From positions 682,001 through 746,000 of the forward strand of contig NZ_JACIJO010000002.1 of NCBI RefSeq assembly GCF_014206875.1: a stretch of DNA of 64,000 nt, written 5' to 3'. Below the pieces are notes generated by a model. It made no database searches, was not told the origin of the DNA, and saw only the letters and a program-made list of their open reading frames with translations. Source of the stretch: Algoriphagus iocasae (GTDB lineage Bacteria; Bacteroidota; Bacteroidia; Cytophagales; Cyclobacteriaceae). Shown one piece after another: positions 54,065 through 62,718 of the stretch. Every line of letters starts with the position of its first letter. The stretch's first letter is position 1. Both the position numbers and the translations under genes were made by a program.

Positions 54065-54094
54065 CAAAGGTAGACCAGCAGAAATTAAACCAAA
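54065..54094 (-). promoter_or_regulatory. Promoter of the NlpE-like gene
   Basis: On the minus strand TTTG (54094-54091) and TACCTTTG (54072-54065) are 18 bases apart, close to the Bacteroidota promoter spacing. The start codon at 54046 would have a leader of about 12 bases. Confidence 0.55.
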
Positions 54095-54108
54095 AACCAA
54101 TGGGGCAT

Positions 54109-54136
54109 AAAAAAGGAGAACTTGTTTTAGTTCTCC
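54109..54136 (-). terminator. Terminator of the TonB-C-like gene
   Basis: GGAGAACT (54115-54122) and AGTTCTCC (54129-54136) form an 8-bp stem with a 6-base loop, followed on the minus strand by six T. It lies 29 bases after the stop at 54165. Confidence 0.75.
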
Positions 54137-54164
54137 AGAGGTAATTAAGCAAACTTCACTTTTA

Positions 54165-54773
54165 CTATAATGATTTTGGACTATTTATAGGCCCATAACC
54201 TACGATAACGATGTTTGTGATTTCTTGATCTTTCAAAAACTTCGCTTGGTTATAATCTAATTTTGATTTCCAGTTTTCACCGATCATCGCAAAGTATTCT
54301 GCTCTATCCATATAAAGTTTAGATGCGAAAGGATTTTTCTCAATCTCTTTATTCAGTTTCACTAATGGATCAACAGGCTTTTCCTTTTTGTATTTTTCCA
54401 AAGGATTGCTCACCAAATCCTTACCTTTTTGTAAATGGAATTCGAAATTCATTAAATATTCTTCTCCCGGAGTTTTTCCATCCAGAAATTCAGGATTCCA
54501 ATTTGCTTTCAGTAAATCAAATGTTCTTAAAACCTCTTCTGAGAGAGATTTATCACCTCCATAAATCTGTGGCTCACCTACAGGATATCCAGCTTCATCA
54601 AAAGTGATGGACAAGGTAATATTGCCAGTTTCCTCATTCAATCTTGCTTCTTTTGGGTACTTGACATTTTTAGACAAGAACATGTTCATTTCTTTTACGG
54701 GACTATTAGACTGAGCAAAAGAACTATAGCATATAAAAATTAATAGGAAGGAAAACGATGCTAATTTTTTCAT
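54165..54773 (-). CDS. Secreted protein with TonB C-terminal-like domain
   Basis: A 202-residue protein with a signal peptide (SFSFLLIFICYSSFA). Residues about 30-115 resemble the TonB C-terminal fold (YPKEARLNEETGNITLSITF, GYPVGEPQIYGGDKSLSEEV). No membrane anchor or Pro-rich linker is present, so it is not a working energy transducer. The last 70 residues look helical, with one TPR-like repeat (SKLYMDRAEYFAMIGENWKS). Function is unknown. Confidence 0.65.
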   Translation of the reverse strand: MKKLASFSFLLIFICYSSFAQSNSPVKEMNMFLSKNVKYPKEARLNEETGNITLSITFDEAGYPVGEPQIYGGDKSLSEEVLRTFDLLKANWNPEFLDGKTPGEEYLMNFEFHLQKGKDLVSNPLEKYKKEKPVDPLVKLNKEIEKNPFASKLYMDRAEYFAMIGENWKSKLDYNQAKFLKDQEITNIVIVGYGPINSPKSL

Positions 54774-54783
54774 AAATGTTTTG

Positions 54784-54839
54784 GTTTAGTGTTAGTTTAA
54801 CTAAACTACTGATTTTAAGAAAAATAAAAAAGTTTAGTT
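54784..54839. repeat. Cluster of GTTTAGT / ACTAAAC repeats
   Basis: GTTTAGT at 54784-54790 and ACTAAAC at 54800-54806 form a 7-bp inverted repeat, and GTTTAGTT recurs at 54832-54839. All lie in the 76-bp gap upstream of the TonB-C-like gene. Possible operator. Confidence 0.4.
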
Positions 54840-54849
54840 GATGGTAATT

Positions 54850-55215
54850 TCATTTAAAAACTCCAAAATGCCATAAAATTCCAGCTGGGTCATGTAGGAA
54901 GAATTCACTTCCCCATTCTTCAAGTTTGATGGCACTCAGCTTTACGCCTTTAAATTTTTCAGGTAATCCCAATACTTTCATCGCTTCCCAATAAGATTCT
55001 AGATTCTCTACTTCCAAAAAGATCATGGTGTTTTCGCACCATTCTTTGGAATAATAATCTTGTAGATAAAAGCAGATATTTTCCTTTACTGTGACCAAAG
55101 AAAACCCCTTGCTCAAGGGCTTTACGTTGAATCCCAGGGTTTGATAAAATCGGGTGCTTTCCTCAAAATTCTTTGAACCTATGAAAGTTCTAATCGATTT
55201 AGCGGGATGAATCAT
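54850..55215 (-). CDS. VOC-family (glyoxalase/bleomycin-resistance fold) protein
   Basis: A 121-residue protein with two beta-alpha-beta-beta-beta units: SIRTFIGSKNFEESTRFYQT with TLGFNVKPL, and MIFLEVENLESYWEAM with FLHDPAGILWHFGV. The last segment is the usual place of a metal-binding Glu, but no Glu follows the Pro here (DPAGILWHF). Enzyme or binding protein is open. It overlaps the DinB-like gene upstream by 4 bases. Confidence 0.8.
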   Translation of the reverse strand: MIHPAKSIRTFIGSKNFEESTRFYQTLGFNVKPLSKGFSLVTVKENICFYLQDYYSKEWCENTMIFLEVENLESYWEAMKVLGLPEKFKGVKLSAIKLEEWGSEFFLHDPAGILWHFGVFK

Positions 55216-55664
55216 ACTCCAAATTGTGTTAGATGATGATTTAAATGTTTATAAAATTGATTATTCCACTCTTTTGTTGTCATTGGGCCAAAAGAAATCG
55301 ATTCTTTTCCATCAAAGTAATTTGGTCCATAATCAAAGGTTTTTTGGATGTAAGAAATTAATCGACTTTTCTCATCTTCAAAATCTTTTCTATCAGAAAT
55401 AATGAATTGTGGTGCTGTCCTTGAGTTTTTAGGATAAGGTTTTTCATTGACCACCCCCTTTTTCACAAATGTTTTCAAGAGAAATCTGACAAATCCGTTT
55501 GGCTTGGGGTGTTTGTCTGTATAGGCCATTTCATAGGCGACACAACAATGGGCAAGCATTTGGTCTACGCTCATTTTGCCCCAATTTGGTTTGCTTTCTG
55601 GCGTAAGCTGATTGATTCGATCAATCAATTCTTGGTGAACTTCAGGGTCAAATATATTTTTCAT
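55212..55664 (-). CDS. DUF1569-type DinB-like protein
   Basis: A 150-residue four-helix protein. NWGKMSVDQMLAHCCVAYEM and FYKHLNHHLTQFGV match the DUF1569 branch of the DinB superfamily, with His residues at helix 2 and near the C-terminus as possible metal ligands. Function is unknown; detoxifying thiol transfer is known for relatives only. It is co-transcribed with the VOC gene and divergent from the membrane-protein operon. Confidence 0.8.
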   Translation of the reverse strand: MKNIFDPEVHQELIDRINQLTPESKPNWGKMSVDQMLAHCCVAYEMAYTDKHPKPNGFVRFLLKTFVKKGVVNEKPYPKNSRTAPQFIISDRKDFEDEKSRLISYIQKTFDYGPNYFDGKESISFGPMTTKEWNNQFYKHLNHHLTQFGV

Positions 55665-55738
55665 AGTTGAGATTACTTCTTATGCCACAAATTATAGAGT
55701 TTTCATTAAATCAAAAGATTGTCTTATAATATTTTACG

Positions 55739-55775
55739 CATAAATATGTTTATAACGTAAACCTATTTATGTTTG
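55739..55775 (+). promoter_or_regulatory. Nested palindromic operator overlapping the promoter of the membrane-protein/winged-helix operon
   Basis: Outer arms CATAAATA (55739-55746) and TATTTATG (55764-55771) enclose GTTTATAACGTAAAC (55748-55762, arms GTTTA/TAAAC). The halves match at 13 of 14 positions. TATGTTTG at 55768-55775 fits the -7 element and overlaps the right arm. The ATG follows at 55805. A repressor binding here would block the promoter. Confidence 0.65.
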
Positions 55776-55804
55776 TATCGTTATGATTTAAAAAAGCAAA
55801 ATCA

Positions 55805-56380
55805 ATGGAAAAAGAATTAAGCACAAATGAATCACTTGCTATCATCACCGAGATGATCGGCAAGGCGAAAAGAGAAGCTGCCGGAGATGGGAGTTTTCAA
55901 GTATTACTTTGGGGTTGGGTAATTTCCCTTTGCAATTTGGGGCATTACACACTGGAAAAAATGGATTTTTCTCAACCTTACATCGTATGGTTATTGGTTA
56001 TTCCTGCCACGCTTGTCAGCATTATTTATGGAATTAGAAAATCGAAAAATGCCCGGGTAAAAACCCATCTGGACTTGGTTTTAAACCAGTTATGGATGGC
56101 AATTTTTGTGGGAATTGTTATCGTTTTGGCGTTTATGCCTACCCTTCAATACAATCAAAGCCCGATTATTTTGATTTTAGCTGCTTTGGGGATGTTTGCA
56201 ACCGGTGTTTTAATCCGTGTTGGAATCGTAAAGCTTGGTGGAATCCTTTTGGCAATAGCTTCAATAATTGCTTTTACACTACCGGTAAGTGATCAGTATT
56301 TAGTTTCTGGGATTGCCATAGTTTTGGGATATCTTGTGCCCGGTTATTATTTGAAAAGAAATTATCGTGAGCGTGTTTAA
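55805..56380 (+). CDS. Hypothetical multi-pass membrane protein
   Basis: A 191-residue protein with about five to six hydrophobic helices (around 31-47, 58-74, 96-110, 117-133, 138-160, 165-183). The N-terminus is soluble and holds a helix (LSTNESLAIITEMIGKAKRE). I do not recognise the function. It overlaps the winged-helix gene by 14 bases, a pairing that suggests the two act together, for example a membrane sensor and its regulator. Confidence 0.75.
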   Translation: MEKELSTNESLAIITEMIGKAKREAAGDGSFQVLLWGWVISLCNLGHYTLEKMDFSQPYIVWLLVIPATLVSIIYGIRKSKNARVKTHLDLVLNQLWMAIFVGIVIVLAFMPTLQYNQSPIILILAALGMFATGVLIRVGIVKLGGILLAIASIIAFTLPVSDQYLVSGIAIVLGYLVPGYYLKRNYRERV

Positions 56381-56654
56381 GCCATTAGACCCACTTCTTC
56401 ATTCTCAATTAAGGTTGGCTGTTATGTCTCTCTTGCTAGGCGTAGAGGAGGCTGAGTTTACTTTTTTGAAAGAAAAAACAGAGTCTACCGCAGGTAATTT
56501 AAGCGTGCAGCTGGATAAGCTTGAAAAGGCGGGTTATATCAAAATCGAAAAGTCATTTAAAGGGAAAAGACCTTTAACTACTTGTAAGATTCAGCAAAAA
56601 GGAGTAAAAGCCTTTGAGGACTATGTTGATAACCTAAAAAATTACATTGAATAA
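56367..56654 (+). CDS. Small winged-helix transcriptional regulator
   Basis: A 95-residue stand-alone winged-helix domain (LLHSQLRLAVMSLLLGVEEA, NLSVQLDKLEKAGYIKIEKS, RPLTTCKIQQKG). This compact MarR/ArsR-like form is common in Bacteroidota and is often encoded next to a small membrane protein. It probably represses its own operon and perhaps the gene that follows, as a shared palindrome lies in front of both. Confidence 0.83.
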   Translation: MSVFKPLDPLLHSQLRLAVMSLLLGVEEAEFTFLKEKTESTAGNLSVQLDKLEKAGYIKIEKSFKGKRPLTTCKIQQKGVKAFEDYVDNLKNYIE

Positions 56655-56686
56655 AAAATTTTCTCTATTTAGTTTATAATATAAAC
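56647..56686 (+). promoter_or_regulatory. Promoter with overlapping palindrome before the gene at 56697
   Basis: TTG (56647-56649), 20 bases, then TAGTTTAT (56670-56677) resembles a -33/-7 pair with one mismatch. GTTTATAATATAAAC at 56672-56686 is a palindrome with 7-bp arms and matches 13 of 15 positions of the inner operator at 55748-55762. Confidence 0.55.
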
Positions 56687-56696
56687 CAGTTTACAA

Positions 56697-57203
56697 ATGA
56701 AAAATATAATCTTTATGTGGATGTTTTGTTTGCCAATGATGGTAAACGCACAAAATTATGAACTCAATCTTGAGGCTCGTAATGAAGTTGAAAAATTGGA
56801 ATTTCTACTTGGGGAATGGAGTGGAAGTGGATGGATGCTAAACCAGAGCAGGGAGAAAATGACTTTTGAGCAAAAGGAAACGGTACAAATGAAAATAAAT
56901 GGCACGGGTCTTTTGATCGAAGGAGTGGGTACTTCTGGTGGCGAAATAATTCATAATGCACTGGCAATCATTACCAAAGCAGATGGAGAAGGAAAGTATA
57001 AATTTGATTCATTTCTTCAAAGTAATCAACATGGGACATTCAAGGCAGAGTTGAAAGGAGATGTGTTGTATTGGTATCCAACAGAAAATGTCCGCTATGT
57101 CATTCGAATCAACGAAAAAGGCCAATGGTTCGAAATTGGGGAAGCGAATGTCGGTGGTAATTGGTATCAGTTCTTCGAGATGACTTTGGATAAAAGTAAT
57201 TGA
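56697..57203 (+). CDS. Secreted lipocalin-like protein of unknown function
   Basis: A 168-residue protein with a signal peptide (IIFMWMFCLPMMVNAQ). The mature part begins with EVEKLEFLLGEWSGSGWML and continues with about eight beta-strand-like segments, as in small lipocalin/THAP4-type beta-barrels (DUF1579-like). No catalytic motif is visible. A palindromic operator shared with the upstream operon suggests co-regulation. A terminator follows. Confidence 0.65.
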   Translation: MKNIIFMWMFCLPMMVNAQNYELNLEARNEVEKLEFLLGEWSGSGWMLNQSREKMTFEQKETVQMKINGTGLLIEGVGTSGGEIIHNALAIITKADGEGKYKFDSFLQSNQHGTFKAELKGDVLYWYPTENVRYVIRINEKGQWFEIGEANVGGNWYQFFEMTLDKSN

Positions 57204-57232
57204 AAGTTGTTTTTAAAACTTCTTACAAGTTT

Positions 57233-57261
57233 AAGCAAGGGAAACCCCTTGCTTTTTTTTT
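57233..57261 (+). terminator. Rho-independent terminator
   Basis: AAGCAAGGG (57233-57241) and CCCTTGCTT (57246-57254) form a 9-bp stem with a 4-base loop, followed by a run of eight or more T. Confidence 0.85.
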
Positions 57262-57305
57262 ATTGGCTATCGAACTAAATTGTAAAACATTTTAATCTTG
57301 AAGCC

Positions 57306-57866
57306 ATGAGAAATTTTTACTTCTTTTCACTTTTTGTGCTAATTAGTTTCTTTTCAACACCTGTTTTTGCTCAAGAGGAAGCAGAAGAAGAGGAGCAGGA
57401 GGAAATGGAGGAAGGAAAGCACAGTTTAGCCTTTGTACTGGGACATGCCAGAATTGGACAAGGAAGAAATGCAGAAGGGGAAAAACAGTTTACTTCAGTA
57501 CCATCTTTTGCTTTGGATTACAATTATTGGATTAGCGAAAAATTTGCACTGGGTCTCCACACAGATTTTCTGAATGAGAATTTTTTTATTGAATCAGAAT
57601 CGGAGGGCACCTTGATTGAGCGGGAAAGGCCAATAGCACCTGCGATAATGGGAACTTTGAAACCGGGAGAACACTGGTCGTTCGGATTAGGTTTTGGAGG
57701 GGAATTTGTCAAAGGGGGAGAAACCTATTTTGTTACTCGATTTGCCATTGAATATGGAGTTGAAATCCGAAATGGCTGGGAAGTTCTGGGTTCTTTGACT
57801 CAGGATTTCAGAGCAAATGCCTATAATGTCACAGGTTTGGGGATTGGAATTGAAAAGAGATTTTAG
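57306..57866 (+). CDS. Outer-membrane beta-barrel-like protein with acidic N-terminus
   Basis: A 186-residue protein with a signal peptide (FSLFVLISFFSTPVFAQ) and then a very acidic stretch (EEAEEEEQEEMEEG). The rest has alternating beta-strands with Gly and aromatic residues, ending NVTGLGIGIEKRF with the terminal Phe typical of outer-membrane barrels. No family is recognised. Confidence 0.65.
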   Translation: MRNFYFFSLFVLISFFSTPVFAQEEAEEEEQEEMEEGKHSLAFVLGHARIGQGRNAEGEKQFTSVPSFALDYNYWISEKFALGLHTDFLNENFFIESESEGTLIERERPIAPAIMGTLKPGEHWSFGLGFGGEFVKGGETYFVTRFAIEYGVEIRNGWEVLGSLTQDFRANAYNVTGLGIGIEKRF

Positions 57867-57909
57867 ATTTTAAAAGTAACATTTACTTTAGCCCATTTAA
57901 TTTTACAAA

Positions 57910-58161
57910 ATGATATATGAGATAATTGGTTGGTTAGGGGCTTTTCTTTTCATTCTCTCTTACTTCTTCTTAGCAAGAGGAATTTGGAAACAGGAGCAAG
58001 CAAGATATCATTTTTTCAACTTGGGCGGAGCTATTTGTTTGGTGATTAATGCGATTCATTTTTCTGATCCAGCAAATATTGTCGTAAACGGTGTTTGGGG
58101 AGCTATAGCAATTATGGCATTGTATAAATACTGGAAGTTCTATTTCCGTAATAAATCGTAA
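57910..58161 (+). CDS. Small membrane protein, CBU_0592-like
   Basis: An 83-residue protein with three hydrophobic helices (about 4-23, 36-50, 57-73). The pattern IIGWLGAFLFILSYFFLARG, then AICLVINAIHFSDPA, fits the CBU_0592 family of unknown function. Its end overlaps the convergent TetR gene by 22 bases. Confidence 0.6.
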   Translation: MIYEIIGWLGAFLFILSYFFLARGIWKQEQARYHFFNLGGAICLVINAIHFSDPANIVVNGVWGAIAIMALYKYWKFYFRNKS

Positions 58162-58724
58162 ACCTGATTTTTGAAAATTTCCAATTTTTGCTGGTAGACT
58201 TCTTCTTCATCTATCATTGACAAGTAGTAATAAGCACCTTCTATCACCACAAAAATCTGCTCTGCCAGAAGGCTGGTATCTTTCCCATTTAGTTTTTCAT
58301 CTCGATCCAGGATTCCCTTTAAATATTCACGTAATTTTTCGTGTAGTTTTCGATATTCCGTCCTAATTACTTTATTTCTAAATATCAAACTATAACAACT
58401 GTAAAAGACACCATCATCAAAAAGTAAATTCCAATCTCTTGAAAAAAGTCTATCAATAAATGTCTTTGGATCAGTGTAATTTTTCTCTTCTAATTCTTGA
58501 ATGATAGGTTCATATATCATCAGGTATTGTTGAAGAATATATGAGATCAAATTAGAAATAAGTAGCTCTTTTGTAGGGAAATAATGCATGATCAAACTAG
58601 GTGGCATACCTAGGTGTTTCCCGATTTTTGCTATCGAAGTATTTTCCAATCCATGTTCTTTTGATAGCTCGTAAAACCCTTGAATGATCTCTTTTTTTCT
58701 GTCGGAGGAGATCCTATGATTCAT
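58140..58724 (-). CDS. TetR-family transcriptional regulator
   Basis: A 194-residue regulator. The N-terminal helix-turn-helix spans about 5-52 (SDRKKEIIQGFYELSKEHGL, SIAKIGKHLGMPPSLIMHYF), followed by a helical ligand-binding domain that resembles TetR_C-type BetI-like regions. The ligand is unknown. It faces away from the SusC gene across a 732-bp gap, so it could act on that region, but this is only a guess by position. Confidence 0.87.
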   Translation of the reverse strand: MNHRISSDRKKEIIQGFYELSKEHGLENTSIAKIGKHLGMPPSLIMHYFPTKELLISNLISYILQQYLMIYEPIIQELEEKNYTDPKTFIDRLFSRDWNLLFDDGVFYSCYSLIFRNKVIRTEYRKLHEKLREYLKGILDRDEKLNGKDTSLLAEQIFVVIEGAYYYLSMIDEEEVYQQKLEIFKNQVYDLLRK

Positions 58725-59456
58725 GTTATTTTAATATTAATGTTTAGTAAATCGAAGTTTGAAACTAAGCAAATTCTTTTGAATTGGAAAAATCGATAGA
58801 AAATTTTGAACAGTCATTCAAGACTTTTTGAATTTAAAATTTTTTAAATCCTTAATTATTTCGATTTAGAATAACTATTTTATTTCTTTTTCCGCAATAA
58901 TTTTCATCTAAAAAAAAAATTCAACCGCTTCAGTTGAAGCCTTTTACTTTTCAATAGATTTACTTTTAATCCATACACTAGAACTCAAAATATTTTGATT
59001 TCCAGTACAAATTTTTTGCTGCTACAACAATGTCAAGAAATCAAATCATGTAGAATGAACTGTTTGTGGGACGAAAATTTTCGCAAAAAAAAAATTTTTT
59101 TGAATCAAATAAATCAATTGAATCAAATCAGTTTGAGCTGACTTTTTCCTAACCTTCTACTTGTTGAAAAGATTGAATTTTACAAATTTTTTAAGGAAAG
59201 GGAGGAGTTTAGGCAAATTTTTATAAAAAAAGTCCAACAAATAATTCTGTGTTATTACATCATTTCTAAAGTGTGAAATTCTTTAATCCAGTATTAAATT
59301 TTCATTAATATCTATAAAAATGAAATATAATTGTTTTGATTAATTAAAAACAGTATTTAATATTGAATGAATATTCAATAAATTTTTTGAAGATGAATTT
59401 GCTTTTTCAGTCTTCTTAAAGAATCTCTTGAATGGCAAAAATTAAATCAAAGCTAT
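58725..59456. other. 732-bp AT-rich gap between tetR and susC
   Basis: No convincing gene is seen. It holds A10 at 58910-58919, a perfect palindrome CGAAAATTTTCG at 59072-59083, an A10T7 tract at 59085-59101, two direct copies of TTGAATCAAAT (59100-59110 and 59118-59128), and an 8-bp inverted repeat TATTGAAT/ATTCAATA at 59361-59380. No clear TAnnTTTG promoter was found. Such long leaders are common before SusC genes and may hold bent DNA and regulator sites. Confidence 0.6.
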
Positions 59457-62400
59457 ATGGAACAAGTGTTACACAGAAGAATGACCCAAAGACTTTTCAA
59501 TTTGAAGAAATTTGGAATTCTGGTTTTAGTGATCTTATCCGTCTCTATGAAGACTTTCGCTCAAAACCAGATAAGAGGTAAGGTGACCGATAAGGAAGGT
59601 CTTGGGATTCCAGGAGTTTCCGTTTTGGAAAAAGGTACTCAAAATGGCACGATCACTGACCTTGATGGCTCTTATGTGATTGTGGCATCCAATGAAGATG
59701 CTGTCTTAGTTTTCTCATTTATAGGTTACAAAACAATGGAGGAACCTATAAAAAGCAAAACAATTATTGATTTGACTTTTGAAGAGGAAGATACCCTGCT
59801 AGAGCAAGTCGTAGTGGTGGGCTATGGTACTCAAAAGAAAGTCAACGTAACTGGAGCTGTGGATCAACTTGCAGGGGAGGAGATCGCCGACAGGCCAATC
59901 GCCAATGTCATGCAAGGGCTTCAAGGTATGAGCCCAGGGTTGAATATTACTTACCAAGGTGGTAAGCCAGGTTCAGTTCCAGATATTAATATCCGTGGTT
60001 TTACTTCAATCAATGGGGGTGGTCCTTTGATTATCATAGATGGAATCGCTGGTAATAACAGTGACTTATTAAGATTAAACCCTTCTGATATTGAATCTTA
60101 TTCTGTTTTAAGAGATGCAGCTTCTGCAGCCATTTATGGGGCAAGAGCTGCTTTTGGTGTCATATTGATAACCACAAAAAAAGGAGCTGAAGGGAATCAA
60201 AGGATTTCTTATAATAATTACTTCTCTTGGGGCAGGCCTTCGGTTTTGCCAAAACCAGTAACAGATCCATACATTCACTCCAGAGTTTTGGAGATTTCTA
60301 CCAATAACACTCCTTGGGATTATGTAAACTATTCAGATGCACATTATCAATGGGCAAAACAAAGATCAGAAGATCCTTCTATAGAGGATACAAGATTGGA
60401 TCCAAATAACCCAAACATATGGGCTTATATGGGTAATTATGATTGGTATGATTACTTTTTTAATAAATCCAGTTTTTCAACGAATCATAGTTTATCAATC
60501 AGTGGCAATAGTGGAGGCAAGATGCCAATGGGTTATTACGTATCCGGAGATTATACCAATGAAAATGGATTGAATAAGCTTGCTGATGATTATTGGAACA
60601 GATATTCATTAAGAGCTCGTATCACAGCCAAACCATTGAAATGGTTGAATATCGATAATAACTTAAATATCTATCAAACACGTAGAGAGGATCCTACCAA
60701 TGACATCACCAGTGTTTATAATTTAAGACCAATTGACGTGGCGGTTAATCCTGATGGAACCTGGGCTAATACTGAAACGGGAAGACTTGCAGCCAGATTA
60801 GTAGATGGAGGTGAAAATCAGGAAAACATGTTTGGTTTTCAGAATATTTTAGGTGCATCTGCCAGTTTATTGGATGGAGATTTGACGTTTAATGCTACTG
60901 CCAGCTTCAAAAGAGAACAATGGAAATACCATTGGGACAGAAAGAAATTTAATATTGGTTTCGGACCTGAAGATATAAGAACAGAGGGTGGAGACGGATC
61001 TGTAATTGAAAGAAATGGATCATTAAATACAACCATTCTAGATTTTTATGGCAAGTATTCCAAAACATTTGGAAAGCACAATTTTAATATCCTTGCAGGT
61101 TATAATCAGGAGGATTACGATTATTCTACTATCCAAGCAGAAAGAAGAGTGTTGATTTCTTCTTCACTTCCATATATAGGTTTGACCACGGGAGATTCTT
61201 TTATTACACCTTCTTATAGTGCTTATGCTCTTCGAAGCTTATTTGGCCGTGTCAATTACACGTTCAATGAAAAGTATATTCTTGAAATAAATGGGAGATA
61301 TGATGGATCTTCCAGATTTCCAAAAGATAATAGATGGGGCTTTTTCCCTTCTGTCTCTGCTTCTTGGTTGATGATGGATGAAAGCTTTTTCCAGCCATTA
61401 ACAAGTGTGGTGTCCACCTTTAAAGTAAGAGCTTCTTATGGTAGTTTAGGAAATCAAAATGTATCCAATTTTGGTTATATCCAGGCTTTGCCAACGAACC
61501 TATCCAGCTATTTGATTGACGGGAGTAAGAGAACGATTATTACATCTGCTCCATCTTTAGCTGTAGACCCTAATTTTTATACGTGGGAAGAAGTAATTTC
61601 TACCAACGTAGGATTGGACTTCGGATTTTTAGGAGATAGAATCAGCGGTACCTTTGATTATTTCATCCGAGATACCAAGGGTATGCTAACTGACCCTGTA
61701 GAACTCCCAGGAGTTTTGGGTACAGCACCTCCAAAACAAAATGCGGCTGATTTAAGAACGAAAGGATTTGATTTTTCTATAGGATATAGAGACCAGATAG
61801 GTAGTACATCAAACCCGGTAACTTTTGGTGTCAAATTGATCCTTTCGGACTCTAGATCTACTATTACCAAATTCCAAAATGAACAGAATTTATTCTCCAA
61901 CTGGAGAGTAGGTCAAGAAGTGGGAGAAATATGGGGATTGGAAAGTGATGGCTTATTTGTCAATGAAGATGAAATCGCTCAGTTGGACCAATCCAGTATT
62001 GTTCCTTGGGGTGCATTGGATATAGTACCAGGCTGGCCAAAATATGTGGATTTAAATGACGACGGTAAGATTGAAACGGGACAATCTCAGGATGATCCAA
62101 AAGATTTGAGATTAATAGGTAATACAACTGCGAGATATCGTTACGGAGCCAATATTAATGTCGGATGGAGTGGATTTGATTTGTCTATTTTCTTACAAGG
62201 TGTGGCAAAAAGAGATTATTATCCAAGCCGATATCTTTTCTGGGGACCTTATCAACAGCCATATGGGAATGTATATCCTTGGAACCTAGATTTCTATCGA
62301 GCAGAAGCTGATGGTGCTGATTTATTGGCTCAGCATTCTCAATCTTACATTGAAGCGGGCTTAGCAGAGCAAAATTTGGACTCAAGTTATCCAGTTCTGC

Positions 62401-62699
62401 AATCTTGGATGGCAGATGCCAATTATGGTGCAGGACTGGATATTCCTCAAACAAATTATTTACTAAGTGGTGCTTACTTAAGACTTAAAAACATCACTCT
62501 TGGGTATAGTCTTCCTCAGGTGTTAACAGAAAGGCTAAAAGTAAACAAAGTCAGATTTTATGTGACTGGAGAGAACTTATATGAAATTTCTGCCATCAAG
62601 AAATATGTGGATCCAGAATCGATTAATGCATCAAGTGGAGATGCAAATTCATATCCTTTCCAGAGAAAGTTTGCCTTTGGAATCAACATAGATCTGTAA
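59457..62699 (+). CDS. SusC/RagA-type TonB-dependent outer-membrane transporter
   Basis: A 1080-residue TonB-linked receptor. After the signal peptide (LVLVILSVSMKTFAQ) comes a carboxypeptidase-like regulatory domain (about 38-115), a TonB box region (EQVVVVGYGTQKK), the plug (DINIRGFTSINGGGPLIIID) and the barrel, ending QRKFAFGINIDL. No N-terminal STN domain is present, so signalling to an anti-sigma factor is not expected. With SusD it imports a glycan, peptide or other large substrate; the substrate cannot be told. Start could also be at Met9. Confidence 0.94.
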   Translation: MEQVLHRRMTQRLFNLKKFGILVLVILSVSMKTFAQNQIRGKVTDKEGLGIPGVSVLEKGTQNGTITDLDGSYVIVASNEDAVLVFSFIGYKTMEEPIKSKTIIDLTFEEEDTLLEQVVVVGYGTQKKVNVTGAVDQLAGEEIADRPIANVMQGLQGMSPGLNITYQGGKPGSVPDINIRGFTSINGGGPLIIIDGIAGNNSDLLRLNPSDIESYSVLRDAASAAIYGARAAFGVILITTKKGAEGNQRISYNNYFSWGRPSVLPKPVTDPYIHSRVLEISTNNTPWDYVNYSDAHYQWAKQRSEDPSIEDTRLDPNNPNIWAYMGNYDWYDYFFNKSSFSTNHSLSISGNSGGKMPMGYYVSGDYTNENGLNKLADDYWNRYSLRARITAKPLKWLNIDNNLNIYQTRREDPTNDITSVYNLRPIDVAVNPDGTWANTETGRLAARLVDGGENQENMFGFQNILGASASLLDGDLTFNATASFKREQWKYHWDRKKFNIGFGPEDIRTEGGDGSVIERNGSLNTTILDFYGKYSKTFGKHNFNILAGYNQEDYDYSTIQAERRVLISSSLPYIGLTTGDSFITPSYSAYALRSLFGRVNYTFNEKYILEINGRYDGSSRFPKDNRWGFFPSVSASWLMMDESFFQPLTSVVSTFKVRASYGSLGNQNVSNFGYIQALPTNLSSYLIDGSKRTIITSAPSLAVDPNFYTWEEVISTNVGLDFGFLGDRISGTFDYFIRDTKGMLTDPVELPGVLGTAPPKQNAADLRTKGFDFSIGYRDQIGSTSNPVTFGVKLILSDSRSTITKFQNEQNLFSNWRVGQEVGEIWGLESDGLFVNEDEIAQLDQSSIVPWGALDIVPGWPKYVDLNDDGKIETGQSQDDPKDLRLIGNTTARYRYGANINVGWSGFDLSIFLQGVAKRDYYPSRYLFWGPYQQPYGNVYPWNLDFYRAEADGADLLAQHSQSYIEAGLAEQNLDSSYPVLQSWMADANYGAGLDIPQTNYLLSGAYLRLKNITLGYSLPQVLTERLKVNKVRFYVTGENLYEISAIKKYVDPESINASSGDANSYPFQRKFAFGINIDL

Positions 62700-62718
62700 T
62701 TAAGAAAAGAAAAAAATC

